This document shows positions 7,628 through 15,996 of a DNA stretch of 64,000 bases, piece after piece. Every line of letters starts with the position of its first letter. Position 1 is the first letter of the stretch. The notes beneath the pieces were generated by a model, which was not told the DNA's origin, searched no databases, and was given only the letters and a program-made list of their open reading frames with translations. The position numbers and the translations under genes were made by a program. Source of the DNA: Staphylococcus simulans (GTDB lineage Bacteria; Bacillota; Bacilli; Staphylococcales; Staphylococcaceae); the NCBI RefSeq assembly GCF_002902285.1, contig NZ_PPRU01000031.1, forward strand, positions 23,833 to 87,832. Direction: 5' to 3'.

Positions 7628-10465
7628 ATGAAGAACGCGATACAGCTGTTCCTGATGGATTTAAAGAAAATTATCAAGCACCCGTCCGTTTTAGTGATTT
7701 TAGGCGGAATAGCCATATTGCCGTCCTTTTACGCATGGTTCAACTTAGATGCGACTTGGGATCCTTACGGTAATACCAAAAATATTAAAATCGCAGTCGT
7801 CAATGAAGATAAAGGCGATAAAGTCCGAGGCAAACAAATCAATGTCGGGGACACTATTGTCGATAACTTGAAAAAAGATGACCACTTTGACTGGGAGTTT
7901 GTCAGTCGGAAAAAAGCAGACCATGATTTGAAAATGGGTAAATATTACGCCGCCATGTACATACCAGACAAGTTTACACATGAAATTACTGGCACACTGA
8001 GAAAAGACCCGCAACAAGCGAACGTTGAATACAAAGTGAACCAGAAATTAAACGCGATTGCGCCGAAAATGACAGATGCGGGAACGAGTGCAATTGTTCA
8101 AAAAGCGAATGAACAGTTTAATGAAACAGTGACAAAAGCATTGTTAGATGAAGCCAATCGTTTGGGTGTGAAACTTGAGGAAGAAATACCAACGATTAAT
8201 AAAATTCAAAAAGCAGTGAAGACTGCGAATGATTCAGTACCGAAAATTAATGAGTTCGCGAAAAAGATTCTGTATCTTGACCAAAACCAAGATCAATTAG
8301 ATGAATACGCAGATAAATTCCGAGGTTTAAATCAATATAAAGGAGATATCTTAGACGCGCAGGATAAATTAAACGCAGTGAATTCAGCCATTCCAGCATT
8401 GAATGAACGTGCAAAGTTAATCTTAGCGTTAAATGAATATTTACCGAATATAGAGCGTGCCTTAGATGTCGCTTCAAATGATGTACCGCAAGCTTTCCCA
8501 CGTATTAATCGTGGTGTAGACATCGCAAGTAATGGTGTCACAGCTGGCAAACAAGGTTTAAATGAAGCACAAGGTTACTTATCAGCGGTAAAACAACGTG
8601 TAGGCAGTTACCAACAAGTGATTGATAACGCACAAGAAGTCGATCAAAATGTGCAAAATGAATTAAACCGTAGAGCACAAACTGCACCACAAAGTACAAC
8701 AAATAATGGACGTTTCTCTGGCATACGTACTTCACAAATGAGTACTAATGGTGAGAATTCAAATAACACGGATACGATTAATCCAAATGATGCGAATGCG
8801 ATGGAGTCTTCATTATCAAAAGCACTCTTATCACTTTCTCAACAAACAGAACAACAATCAGAAGCGAGCCAACAAGATTTAGCAGCGCTAGAAGAAGTAA
8901 CTTATGGTATTTTAGCGTCTGACAAACCTCAAGAATTTGAAAGTACGTTAGATAACTTGATTGAACGTCTGCAAGTGACAAGCAAGACCAACCAACAACT
9001 GATTGATATCTTGTCTGAACTAGAAAATCGTGAACATGTTGACTTATCTAAAGAAATTCAAACACTAGAAGCAGCAAATAACAGAGTCAATCATGTGATT
9101 AAGCTCCAAAATCAATTGAGAGATGCCTTGAAACAAGGTAGTTCTGGTAAAGCTGAAGCAGTAAAATTATTAAAAGAAATTCCGAATGTTAATGATGCAT
9201 TAAGTGATTTAAGAAACTATATTAAATCAGACTTGAATCAACGCTTAATCAATGTGTCACAAGACATTATGTCTGTCTTGAATACAGGAGAGGCAAAACT
9301 TTCTACCGTTCAATCTAAGCTGAATACGATTCAACAAGTGATTGATGAAGGCCAATCTATTTTAGATGTTGCAGGTGATCGTATTGAGACAATCCAAAGT
9401 GTCTTACCGCAATTAGAACAACGTTACTTAAATGCGGTAGCGACTGCACAACGTTATTATCCGCAGTTTAAACAAGGTGTGGAACGTGCTGCATCATTCG
9501 TGAGAAATGACTTGCCTGGTCTAGAACAACAACTTGCGGACACTACCGCAACTGTTAATGCGAATCTGCCGACACTGTTTGATCGTTATGACCGTATTGT
9601 GCAATTGTTAAATGAAAATCAACCACAAGCGAAAGAAGATTTGCATAAGTTAGCTGAATTTATCAGAAACGACTTGCCGGATCTTGAGAAAGATTTAGCG
9701 AAAGCTAATAAGCTCTTTGATGAAGTGGAAGATGATGACGCAGTAGATAAGTTAGTGGATTTACTGAAAAATGACTTGAAGAAACAAGCAGATGTCATTG
9801 CGAATCCGATTAAGATTCATGAAAAAGATATCTTCCCAGTCAAAGACTACGGTTCAGCAAGTACACCATTCTACACAGCATTGTCTATTTGGGTTGGTGC
9901 GTTATTGATGGTGAGCTTATTGACGACAGATAATAAGCATGTTGCGGACTTGCCGGGTATTACTACTAGAGAAACTTACTTAGGAAAACTTGGTCTGTTT
10001 TATATTATCGGTATTCTTCAATCGTTAATTGTCTCTATTGGAGATATTGTGATTTTGAAAGCCCAAGTTGAACATGTGGCGTGGTTTATCGGGTTATCTG
10101 TGATTATTTCACTCGTCTTTGTGACGATTGTTTATACACTGGTATCATTACTTGGAAACCCTGGTAAAGCCTTAGCGATTATCTTGTTAGTCCTACAAAT
10201 CGCAGGTGGGGGCGGTACGTTCCCAATTGAAGTTACACCGCATTTCTTCCAAGCGATTCATCCATACTTGCCGTTTGCGTATGCGATTGATGTGATGAGA
10301 GAAGCGGTCGGTGGCTTTGTGCCTGAAATTTTAACCAAAAAACTAGTGATTCTTCTGATCTTCGGCATCGCATTCTTTATTATCGGTATTATCTTTAAAC
10401 CAATCACAGATCCGATTATGAGAAAAGTGTCAGAAAAAGCAGAAGAAAGTGATGTCTTAGAATAA
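7628..10465 (+). CDS. YhgE/Pip family membrane protein (phage-infection-protein-like)
   Basis: A 945-residue membrane protein of the YhgE/Pip family, related to ABC-2 type permeases. One hydrophobic segment near the N-terminus (about 20-36, SVLVILGGIAILPSFYAWFN) is followed by a very large extracellular region (about 40-750) that is helical and coiled-coil rich. The C-terminal membrane block has about five spans (about 755-935). YDWxPYGNTKNIKIAVVNED-like sequence after the first span is typical. In lactococci and bacilli such proteins are phage receptors; in staphylococci a relative, EsaA, serves type VII secretion. No ESX genes are nearby here, so I keep the generic name. The ATG follows AGAGGTG. 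Confidence 0.85.
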   Translation: MKNAIQLFLMDLKKIIKHPSVLVILGGIAILPSFYAWFNLDATWDPYGNTKNIKIAVVNEDKGDKVRGKQINVGDTIVDNLKKDDHFDWEFVSRKKADHDLKMGKYYAAMYIPDKFTHEITGTLRKDPQQANVEYKVNQKLNAIAPKMTDAGTSAIVQKANEQFNETVTKALLDEANRLGVKLEEEIPTINKIQKAVKTANDSVPKINEFAKKILYLDQNQDQLDEYADKFRGLNQYKGDILDAQDKLNAVNSAIPALNERAKLILALNEYLPNIERALDVASNDVPQAFPRINRGVDIASNGVTAGKQGLNEAQGYLSAVKQRVGSYQQVIDNAQEVDQNVQNELNRRAQTAPQSTTNNGRFSGIRTSQMSTNGENSNNTDTINPNDANAMESSLSKALLSLSQQTEQQSEASQQDLAALEEVTYGILASDKPQEFESTLDNLIERLQVTSKTNQQLIDILSELENREHVDLSKEIQTLEAANNRVNHVIKLQNQLRDALKQGSSGKAEAVKLLKEIPNVNDALSDLRNYIKSDLNQRLINVSQDIMSVLNTGEAKLSTVQSKLNTIQQVIDEGQSILDVAGDRIETIQSVLPQLEQRYLNAVATAQRYYPQFKQGVERAASFVRNDLPGLEQQLADTTATVNANLPTLFDRYDRIVQLLNENQPQAKEDLHKLAEFIRNDLPDLEKDLAKANKLFDEVEDDDAVDKLVDLLKNDLKKQADVIANPIKIHEKDIFPVKDYGSASTPFYTALSIWVGALLMVSLLTTDNKHVADLPGITTRETYLGKLGLFYIIGILQSLIVSIGDIVILKAQVEHVAWFIGLSVIISLVFVTIVYTLVSLLGNPGKALAIILLVLQIAGGGGTFPIEVTPHFFQAIHPYLPFAYAIDVMREAVGGFVPEILTKKLVILLIFGIAFFIIGIIFKPITDPIMRKVSEKAEESDVLE

Positions 10466-10493
10466 GATAAAACAACATACACACGGTAAATAG

Positions 10494-10530
10494 GAGACTT
10501 GAAGTCAGCTTTGATTTCAGGTCTCTTTTT
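10494..10530 (+). terminator. Intrinsic terminator
   Basis: Stem GAGACTTGAA / TTCAGGTCTC (one G-T pair) followed by a T-run, 28 bases after the YhgE/Pip stop codon. Confidence 0.75.
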
Positions 10531-10598
10531 ATACTTTTGTTTATCTTAAAGAACGCAACACTTTATATCAATTAACAAATTATTTACTTAAAATTAAT

Positions 10599-10628
10599 TT
10601 GAGATATTCAATTGGTTGTGGGTATAAT
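10599..10628 (+). promoter_or_regulatory. Sigma-A type promoter for the DUF805 gene
   Basis: TTGAGA (10599-10604), 18-base spacer, TATAAT (10623-10628), 29 bases before the start codon. Confidence 0.6.
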
Positions 10629-10657
10629 GACCCTAACAAATAAAGGGGAGGCATACG

Positions 10658-11179
10658 ATGGAGAATCAATCGAATCAAATTATTGAAAGCTATAAACAAT
10701 TTTGGATTCGCTTTTTAGATGTGAATGGACGTTCAGATCGAGCGGATTATTGGCATCCATTTTGGATTAACTTTTTAATTTCAACTGTGTTAGGGGCACT
10801 TTCAGGAGGTTTATTAAGCAGTATCTTTGGCATTGCGATTATAATCCCATCTTTCACTGTGATGGTTAGACGTTTACATGATACAAACCGTACAATGTTA
10901 TTTGCGATTATTTCATATATCAGCGGTTTTATCGCTTCAGTTGGAACACTTGTTTTCTTCTTTGGCGTTGTCTTGGCAGCGAATGCGAGCGAAGGTTGGG
11001 TACTAGGTGCCACAGCATTCGCAGGTGTCTTCGGTATTGTGGTTGCTGGTTTAGTTACACTTTATATTATCTACTTATTGGTACTGCCAGGGGACAAAGC
11101 ACCGAATAATTACGGTGATGGCGGCAGTAGTAAAGCTGTTTCAAATAATCCATTAGCACAAGATGCAGAAGTTGAATAA
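10658..11179 (+). CDS. DUF805 family membrane protein
   Basis: A 173-residue integral membrane protein. The N-terminal FWIRFLDVNGRSDRADYWHPF segment and the RRLHDTNRT loop are the signatures of the DUF805 (YhaH-like) family, in which an aromatic-rich opening and a conserved R-R-x-H-D motif separate four hydrophobic spans. Spans are visible at about 42-65, 88-108, 115-135 and 138-158. Family function is unknown. The ATG follows GGGGAGG with good spacing, preceded by its own promoter and followed by a strong terminator, so it stands alone. Confidence 0.88.
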   Translation: MENQSNQIIESYKQFWIRFLDVNGRSDRADYWHPFWINFLISTVLGALSGGLLSSIFGIAIIIPSFTVMVRRLHDTNRTMLFAIISYISGFIASVGTLVFFFGVVLAANASEGWVLGATAFAGVFGIVVAGLVTLYIIYLLVLPGDKAPNNYGDGGSSKAVSNNPLAQDAEVE

Positions 11180-11220
11180 CAAACGATTAATTTGAATATA
11201 TTTATTGAACAAAAACTAAG

Positions 11221-11262
11221 AAGCTCTGAAGGATATCAGTAATTAGATTTCCTTCAGAGCTT
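11221..11262. terminator. Bidirectional hairpin terminator
   Basis: Perfect 12-bp stem AAGCTCTGAAGG / CCTTCAGAGCTT with an 18-base loop, between the convergent DUF805 and adhP genes. Confidence 0.75.
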
Positions 11263-11315
11263 CTATCTATTTTCAATCAAGTGTTATTTAAACTAGTTGT
11301 GTTTTAAGATTATGA

Positions 11316-12326
11316 TTAATGGCGTAAATCAATAACCATACGGCCGTTGATTTTACCTTCTTCCATTTCTTTGAAGATATCTTGAACATCTTCCATTGGA
11401 CGTAATTGTGTTTTTGGCACGACTAGACCTTCAGCACCAAATTGGAAAGCTTCTTTTAAGTCTTCACGTGTACCTACTAGTGAACCTACAACACGAATAC
11501 CGTCTAATACCAAACGTGGAATTGATAAGTCCATAGATTCTGTTGGTAAGCCGACTGCGACTACAGTACCGCCAGCACGTACAGATTCAACAGCTGCGTT
11601 GAAGGCTTGTTTAGCAACCGCTGTAACAACTGCCGCATGTGCACCGTCTACATGTTCTTGAATGTATTTTGCGACATCCACTTCTTTAGGGTTTAAAGTA
11701 ACATCTGCATCGTATTGTTTCGCAAATTCAAGTTGACTGTCATTGATATCGACTGCGATAACTTTCGCATTAAATACTTTTTTGGCATATTGCAAAGCTA
11801 AGTTTCCAAGTCCACCTAAACCGAATAAGACAAGCCATTCACCAGCACGTACGCCTGATTCTTTAATCGCTTTGTATGTTGTGACACCTGCACATGTGAT
11901 ACTGCTGGCAGCTTCTGATGATAAACCATCTGGAACTTTAACAGAATAGTCTGCAGTAACGATACATTCTTGTGCCATACCGCCATCTACAGAATAACCA
12001 GCGTTTTTAACTTCACGACATAGTGTTTCACGACCTGTAGTACAATATTCACAGTGGCCGCATCCTTCAAAGAACCATGCCACACTTGCACGATCTCCTA
12101 CTTTTAAGCTTGTAACACCTTCAGCGACTTCTTTTACAATACCGATACCTTCATGACCTAAAATAGTGCCAGTTACATCGCCAAAATCAGCATGGGCAAC
12201 ATGTAAGTCTGTATGACAGACACCACAACATTCCATGTCTAATAATGCTTCGCCGTATTTCAAAGGGCGTAATGTTCTCTCAGTAACTTGGGGTTGATGA
12301 TCTTTACCTACTACAATTGCTTTCAT
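11316..12326 (-). CDS. adhP: Zinc-dependent alcohol dehydrogenase AdhP
   Basis: A 336-residue medium-chain dehydrogenase that interconverts alcohols such as ethanol and aldehydes with NAD(H). The catalytic zinc ligands are in [10 protein letters not shown] and GHEGIGIV; the structural zinc lobe is complete ([15 protein letters not shown], about 91-105); the cofactor motif is [11 protein letters not shown] (about 168-178). It is close to the AdhP/Adh1 enzyme of S. aureus. AAGGAGG lies eight bases upstream of the ATG. It is transcribed alone. No Rex-type TTGTGAn6TCACAA operator was seen in the 105 bases upstream, although this enzyme class is often redox-controlled. Confidence 0.93.
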   Translation of the reverse strand: MKAIVVGKDHQPQVTERTLRPLKYGEALLDMECCGVCHTDLHVAHADFGDVTGTILGHEGIGIVKEVAEGVTSLKVGDRASVAWFFEGCGHCEYCTTGRETLCREVKNAGYSVDGGMAQECIVTADYSVKVPDGLSSEAASSITCAGVTTYKAIKESGVRAGEWLVLFGLGGLGNLALQYAKKVFNAKVIAVDINDSQLEFAKQYDADVTLNPKEVDVAKYIQEHVDGAHAAVVTAVAKQAFNAAVESVRAGGTVVAVGLPTESMDLSIPRLVLDGIRVVGSLVGTREDLKEAFQFGAEGLVVPKTQLRPMEDVQDIFKEMEEGKINGRMVIDLRH

Positions 12327-12431
12327 TTAGAAAACCTCCTTACTTAATCAATACTATTATATTAATATTGAGAGCAATAAGGTTATCGTAAATAAGGCTA
12401 ATTTAGTAACTTTTATATAAGTATTTAAGCG

Positions 12432-13226
12432 TTAAAGATAGTGCTCTGAGACATATCTACTAAGCATGTTAGCCATAATATTTGAAGATCTCAGTAATAT
12501 TAAATGTAAGGCATCATCTAAGCTGATAATATCTCCTTCTCTAATGTCGTTGAGGTTATCTTCAGCCATGTCTTCAGCCTTAACAGTTAAATTTTTATTT
12601 AAATCCAGTGGATAATCTAAAGCGGTCAACAACGTCAATAGCTTAGTTAGGCTTGCGGGGGTATTGCGCGCATTACCGTTTTTAGAAATAAGAATTTCTG
12701 GTTTGAAACGTGTGAATAAATAAGGATTACATGATGGGTATTTTAAAACTGTATAAGCTGTTGTATCTACACCATCTAGAGAACCTTTATTTAAAAGATA
12801 ATCAATAAGTAACTTAGCTTGATGGAATCGATTTCCTCTCGCTTTAAGCAAAGTTACGATATAGACAGTCTCACCATCATAGATTAAAAGACATAGGTTT
12901 TTTATAAAGCCCACAGTTCCAGTTTTGCCGCCTAAAATATCGTAATATTGATTCAGTTTTTCATTATCTACTCTTGTTGTGAGATCCATACGTCTTGCAT
13001 TAGGACCCTTAACCCAGAATGAATAATGCTTCTTCTTCCAAATTCTCACAATATCCACATTCGCACTCGCATGTAGTGTTAACAATGACAGATCATAACT
13101 CGTTGATAGTTGATACTTTTCCGTTAAACCCGTAGGATTTTTAAACATAGAACGAGACATACCAATACTAGCTGCTTTTTCATTCATCTTCTCAACAAAC
13201 ATTTGAATTGTCTTTGGCTTTTCCAC
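12432..13226 (-). CDS. Circularly permuted D-alanyl-D-alanine carboxypeptidase-like protein (peptidase S11)
   Basis: A 264-residue serine-hydrolase-like protein carrying all three penicillin-binding-protein motifs in the wrong order. In normal S11 enzymes the order is SxxK, SxN, the FVxxMNxKAxxxGM...NPTGL block, then KTG. Here the chain opens with FVEKMNEKAASIGM (10-23) and NPTGL (30-34), reaches KTG (101-103, in GGKTGTVGF), and only after residue 160 does SLTK appear (192-195, in NTPASLTKLL), then SSN (247-249), ending ANMLSRYVSEHYL. Joining the C-terminus to the N-terminus restores a standard domain without a gap. The GTG start has AAAGGAG at proper distance. There is no signal peptide or membrane anchor, so it seems cytoplasmic, which is odd for the family. 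It may be a true permutant from duplication and deletion, or a rearranged remnant. Neighbours give no functional hint. Confidence 0.8.
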   Translation of the reverse strand: MEKPKTIQMFVEKMNEKAASIGMSRSMFKNPTGLTEKYQLSTSYDLSLLTLHASANVDIVRIWKKKHYSFWVKGPNARRMDLTTRVDNEKLNQYYDILGGKTGTVGFIKNLCLLIYDGETVYIVTLLKARGNRFHQAKLLIDYLLNKGSLDGVDTTAYTVLKYPSCNPYLFTRFKPEILISKNGNARNTPASLTKLLTLLTALDYPLDLNKNLTVKAEDMAEDNLNDIREGDIISLDDALHLILLRSSNIMANMLSRYVSEHYL

Positions 13227-13368
13227 ACTGATGCTCCTTTGTTGTAATTATCAATATATTACTATTGTATATCAATCAAAGGAGAATTAGTTGTGTATAT
13301 AAAAGCTGTAGAAAATTTGTTACAAGTGATACTTAGTCAAAACAAGGACAGGCGTAAGTTAAATGATA

Positions 13369-13878
13369 TTATGATTTTAAGGTCTTATCTTTGTAGATTG
13401 CATAACGTCTTACTAATTCAATTGTCATCATCCATACTACATGACCAAATAATTCAGATAGATGTTCGTCAAATGGTTGATCCCAAGGTGCTGGAACAGT
13501 TTGAATAACAGGCATAATCAATAAATGGAAAGCTACCCATATAAAGACGCCGAATAGAGCACCATAACCTGCATAAACAATTGGATGTTTTTTAGCTAAA
13601 TAAATATAAATTATTGCAATCACAATAGAGAAACTATAGTGAACGATAAAGCTGACCCACGGTAACATTTGTTCTGAAAATTGATAGGTTTGGTGTGTAA
13701 AATCTTGCGAAAATCCAAATTGCTGCAATAACTGTTGGGGTGGGTTAGTAGCATTTCTTTCTGGAGTACGAGGTGGAAACATGACTTCCCAACCTAATTT
13801 GACAATTCCTGATAATAATCCTGCAATGACCGCAGTGTAGATAAATTGAAATGTAGAACTTGTTTTTTCTTGATGCAT
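13369..13878 (-). CDS. yagU: YagU family (DUF1440) inner membrane protein
   Basis: A 169-residue membrane protein. The opening GLLSGIVKLGWEVMFPPRTP, the long loop with NPPQQLLQQFGF and the WVSFIVHYSFSI and GYGALFGVFIWVAFHL spans match the YagU/DUF1440 family, linked in E. coli to acid survival but of unknown mechanism. Four hydrophobic segments are visible (about 12-30, 70-92, 100-122 and 145-160). The ATG has a GAGGAG site. It is separated from the permuted carboxypeptidase by 142 bases and is probably its own unit. Confidence 0.85.
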   Translation of the reverse strand: MHQEKTSSTFQFIYTAVIAGLLSGIVKLGWEVMFPPRTPERNATNPPQQLLQQFGFSQDFTHQTYQFSEQMLPWVSFIVHYSFSIVIAIIYIYLAKKHPIVYAGYGALFGVFIWVAFHLLIMPVIQTVPAPWDQPFDEHLSELFGHVVWMMTIELVRRYAIYKDKTLKS

Positions 13879-14053
13879 AAAATTCTCCTCCTTAACAATA
13901 ATCTTATATTAGCATGGTAAGGTTGTGTATAATATAACAAATTCAAGAAAGTTGAAGCTCAATTAGCAAGATAAGAAATTGTGTTTAATATAAAAGATAG
14001 GAATTTTTATTAAAGTACCTTAAACTAAATATAATAAATAGGAGGTGGTTTCT

Positions 14054-15918
14054 ATGATTGAAAGACAAATTAAATTAATACAACTTTTTATTAATAATGC
14101 AGAACAGTATCTTACGTCTGACGATACAGCCACTTTCTTGAATGTATCGAATCGCACCACGAGAAATGATATTAAAGCAGTGAATACAAACTTTATGAAA
14201 GATTTAATAGTGAGTGTAAAACCAAGAGGTTATCAAATCAACACTGAGCAATATACTATTAAAGAAGTTGAAAAACGACTCGAAGAATATACTGATAAAG
14301 ACCATAAAATACTAGTAACTTTAGGTTATCAACTATTGATGAATGATACTCAATTAACATTACATCAATTAGAAAAAACGTATCATCTGACTAAGAAAGA
14401 AATACTTGATTATATTGGACGTATTCATGCCTGGTGTGAAAAGTTTGATGTAGCTATCAATGTTAAGCCCCGCAAAGGTATAGAAGTAGTAGGAAGTCAG
14501 ACTAACCTAAACAATGCCACACTTCATTTAAATCAGCTTTCTACGCGTAATCATCGTGTAGAGTCACTTATATTAGACGAGTTGCCTAGAGCGCATGTAG
14601 ATACAATCACACAAATTATAAAACGTAATCTCAATGACTTTGACATTAAAACTTCAGATATTCAAGTTGAACAGTTATTGATTCATTTGATTTTAATTAT
14701 GAAGAGAAGCTTTACAGAGAATATCAACGGGGGGTTAAATGAAGAAGCATTATTAATTTCAAATAAGATTATTGAAGAAATAAACCTTAAGTTAGGCTAC
14801 ACTTTAAATTTACAAGTGACTAAACTGTTCTCATTTTTTATTAGCTATCACTTTAATAAGTTTGACTTAGGCGTGCAACAACTATTTATAGAAAGCTATA
14901 TTAACCGAATGATTGAACGTATGGAAGAAAGAGTAGGCATACACTTTACGCAAGACCAAGTGCTAAAAGAGAACCTCTATTCCCATTTTGGACGACATAT
15001 TTAAGAATTATGAAAGAGGTTTACCTTAACAATCCACTGACTAAAGAAATTAAAGCACTATATCCGTTCATTTTTAACGTACTTTATGATATTGGGCAAC
15101 AAATGACAGAAGAAGCGGGTGTAGAATTAACTGAGGATGAGATTGCCTTTCTGACAATACATTTTCAATCTTCAATTGATCGTAATGAACAATATCATTT
15201 AAATGTGGTGATTGCCTGTTATTATGGAATTGGTATCTCTCAATTACTTGCTACAAAAGTTTCGAAGTTAAGTGATCATATTAAAGTTAAAGATACGATT
15301 AGATTGGAAGATATCGATCATTATGATTTCACAGGAATTGATATGCTAATCACAACTCATGATATTATTATTGATCAACTTACAGAAGATGTAGAGTTAC
15401 TTCAGGTGTCACCGCTTTTAAGCGATGATGATAAGCATCAATTAGAAACATTTATGGCCAAAAAGTTAAAACCAGCTATGAAGTCAGATGAGTTTTCAGG
15501 TGTGAACTTTATAGTTGAAACAGAAAGTGAAAAAGCATTTAATACTGCTTCTATATTTGAAAAAGCACAAGACATACTGAGTAATAATCATGCTGTATTA
15601 GAAGGGTATATCGAAAGTGCTTTAGAACGTGAGAGAATGTCTTCAACCTATATAGGAAATCAAGTTGCTATACCGCATGGCAACCCTGAGAAAGTATTAA
15701 AGTCTCATGTCATTGTTTTTAAAAGCACTAAAGGTTTCTATTGGAAAGAGCACCAAGTTAAATTAGCTTTCTTCTTAGCAACGACTAAACAAGATATTCA
15801 ACTTACAAAACGTATAATTCAAACTATCGCACAACTGGATGAAAAAGCTATAGATGAGCTTATATATCTTGAAGCACAACCATTTAAAACTAAACTAATG
15901 AAAATGATTAAAGGATAA
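14054..15918 (+). pseudogene. manR: BglG/ManR-type PRD transcription regulator, frameshifted
   Basis: A PTS-controlled activator or antiterminator of about 620 residues split into two frames. The first part (14054-15004) has the N-terminal helix-turn-helix (FLNVSNRTTRNDIKAVN), a second HTH region and PRD1. The second (15010-15918) carries the rest of PRD2, an EIIB-like domain (IACYYGIGISQLL) and an EIIA-like domain with histidine in AIPHGNP. At 14999-15004 the first frame stops at TAA. One added T in the ATATTTAAG tract would join HI to LRIMKEV and restore an uninterrupted protein. The ATG at 14054 is preferred over a GTG at 14045 that sits inside the AGGAGGTGG ribosome site. Position before manP-manA indicates mannose control. 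It may be a real loss, phase variation or a sequence error. Confidence 0.85.
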
Positions 15919-15949
15919 TTGCCACTAGTAACGGTAATTATCTTTTTTT
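15914..15949 (+). terminator. Intrinsic terminator or antiterminator site
   Basis: Stem GATAATTGCC / GGTAATTATC with a T7 run, overlapping the end of the regulator gene and preceding manP. It ends regulator transcription and could attenuate read-through into manP. Confidence 0.7.
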
Positions 15950-15958
15950 ATGTCTTGG

Positions 15959-15972
15959 TGTTAGCGCTTACA
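15959..15972 (+). promoter_or_regulatory. cre-like site (CcpA) before manP
   Basis: TGTTAGCGCTTACA matches the cre consensus TGWAANCGNTNWCA with one mismatch, 25 bases before the manP ATG. It implies carbon catabolite repression of the mannose operon. Confidence 0.6.
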
Positions 15973-15996
15973 CTTTAACTAAGGAGCGTGACTCAC

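Noticed and set aside
7628..10465. Name 'phage infection protein' as a sign of a prophage
   Set aside because: It is a chromosomal membrane protein family; no phage structural, integrase or lysis genes are near.
7628..10465. EsaA of a type VII secretion system
   Set aside because: Same broad family, but no esxA, essB or essC neighbours in the window.
12327..12431. Rex operator upstream of adhP
   Set aside because: No TTGTGAnnnnnnTCACAA-like palindrome was found in the upstream bases.
13293..13508. Plus-strand 71-codon frame starting between the permuted carboxypeptidase and yagU genes
   Set aside because: It runs antisense into the coding region of yagU, has no clear ribosome site and no recognisable composition.
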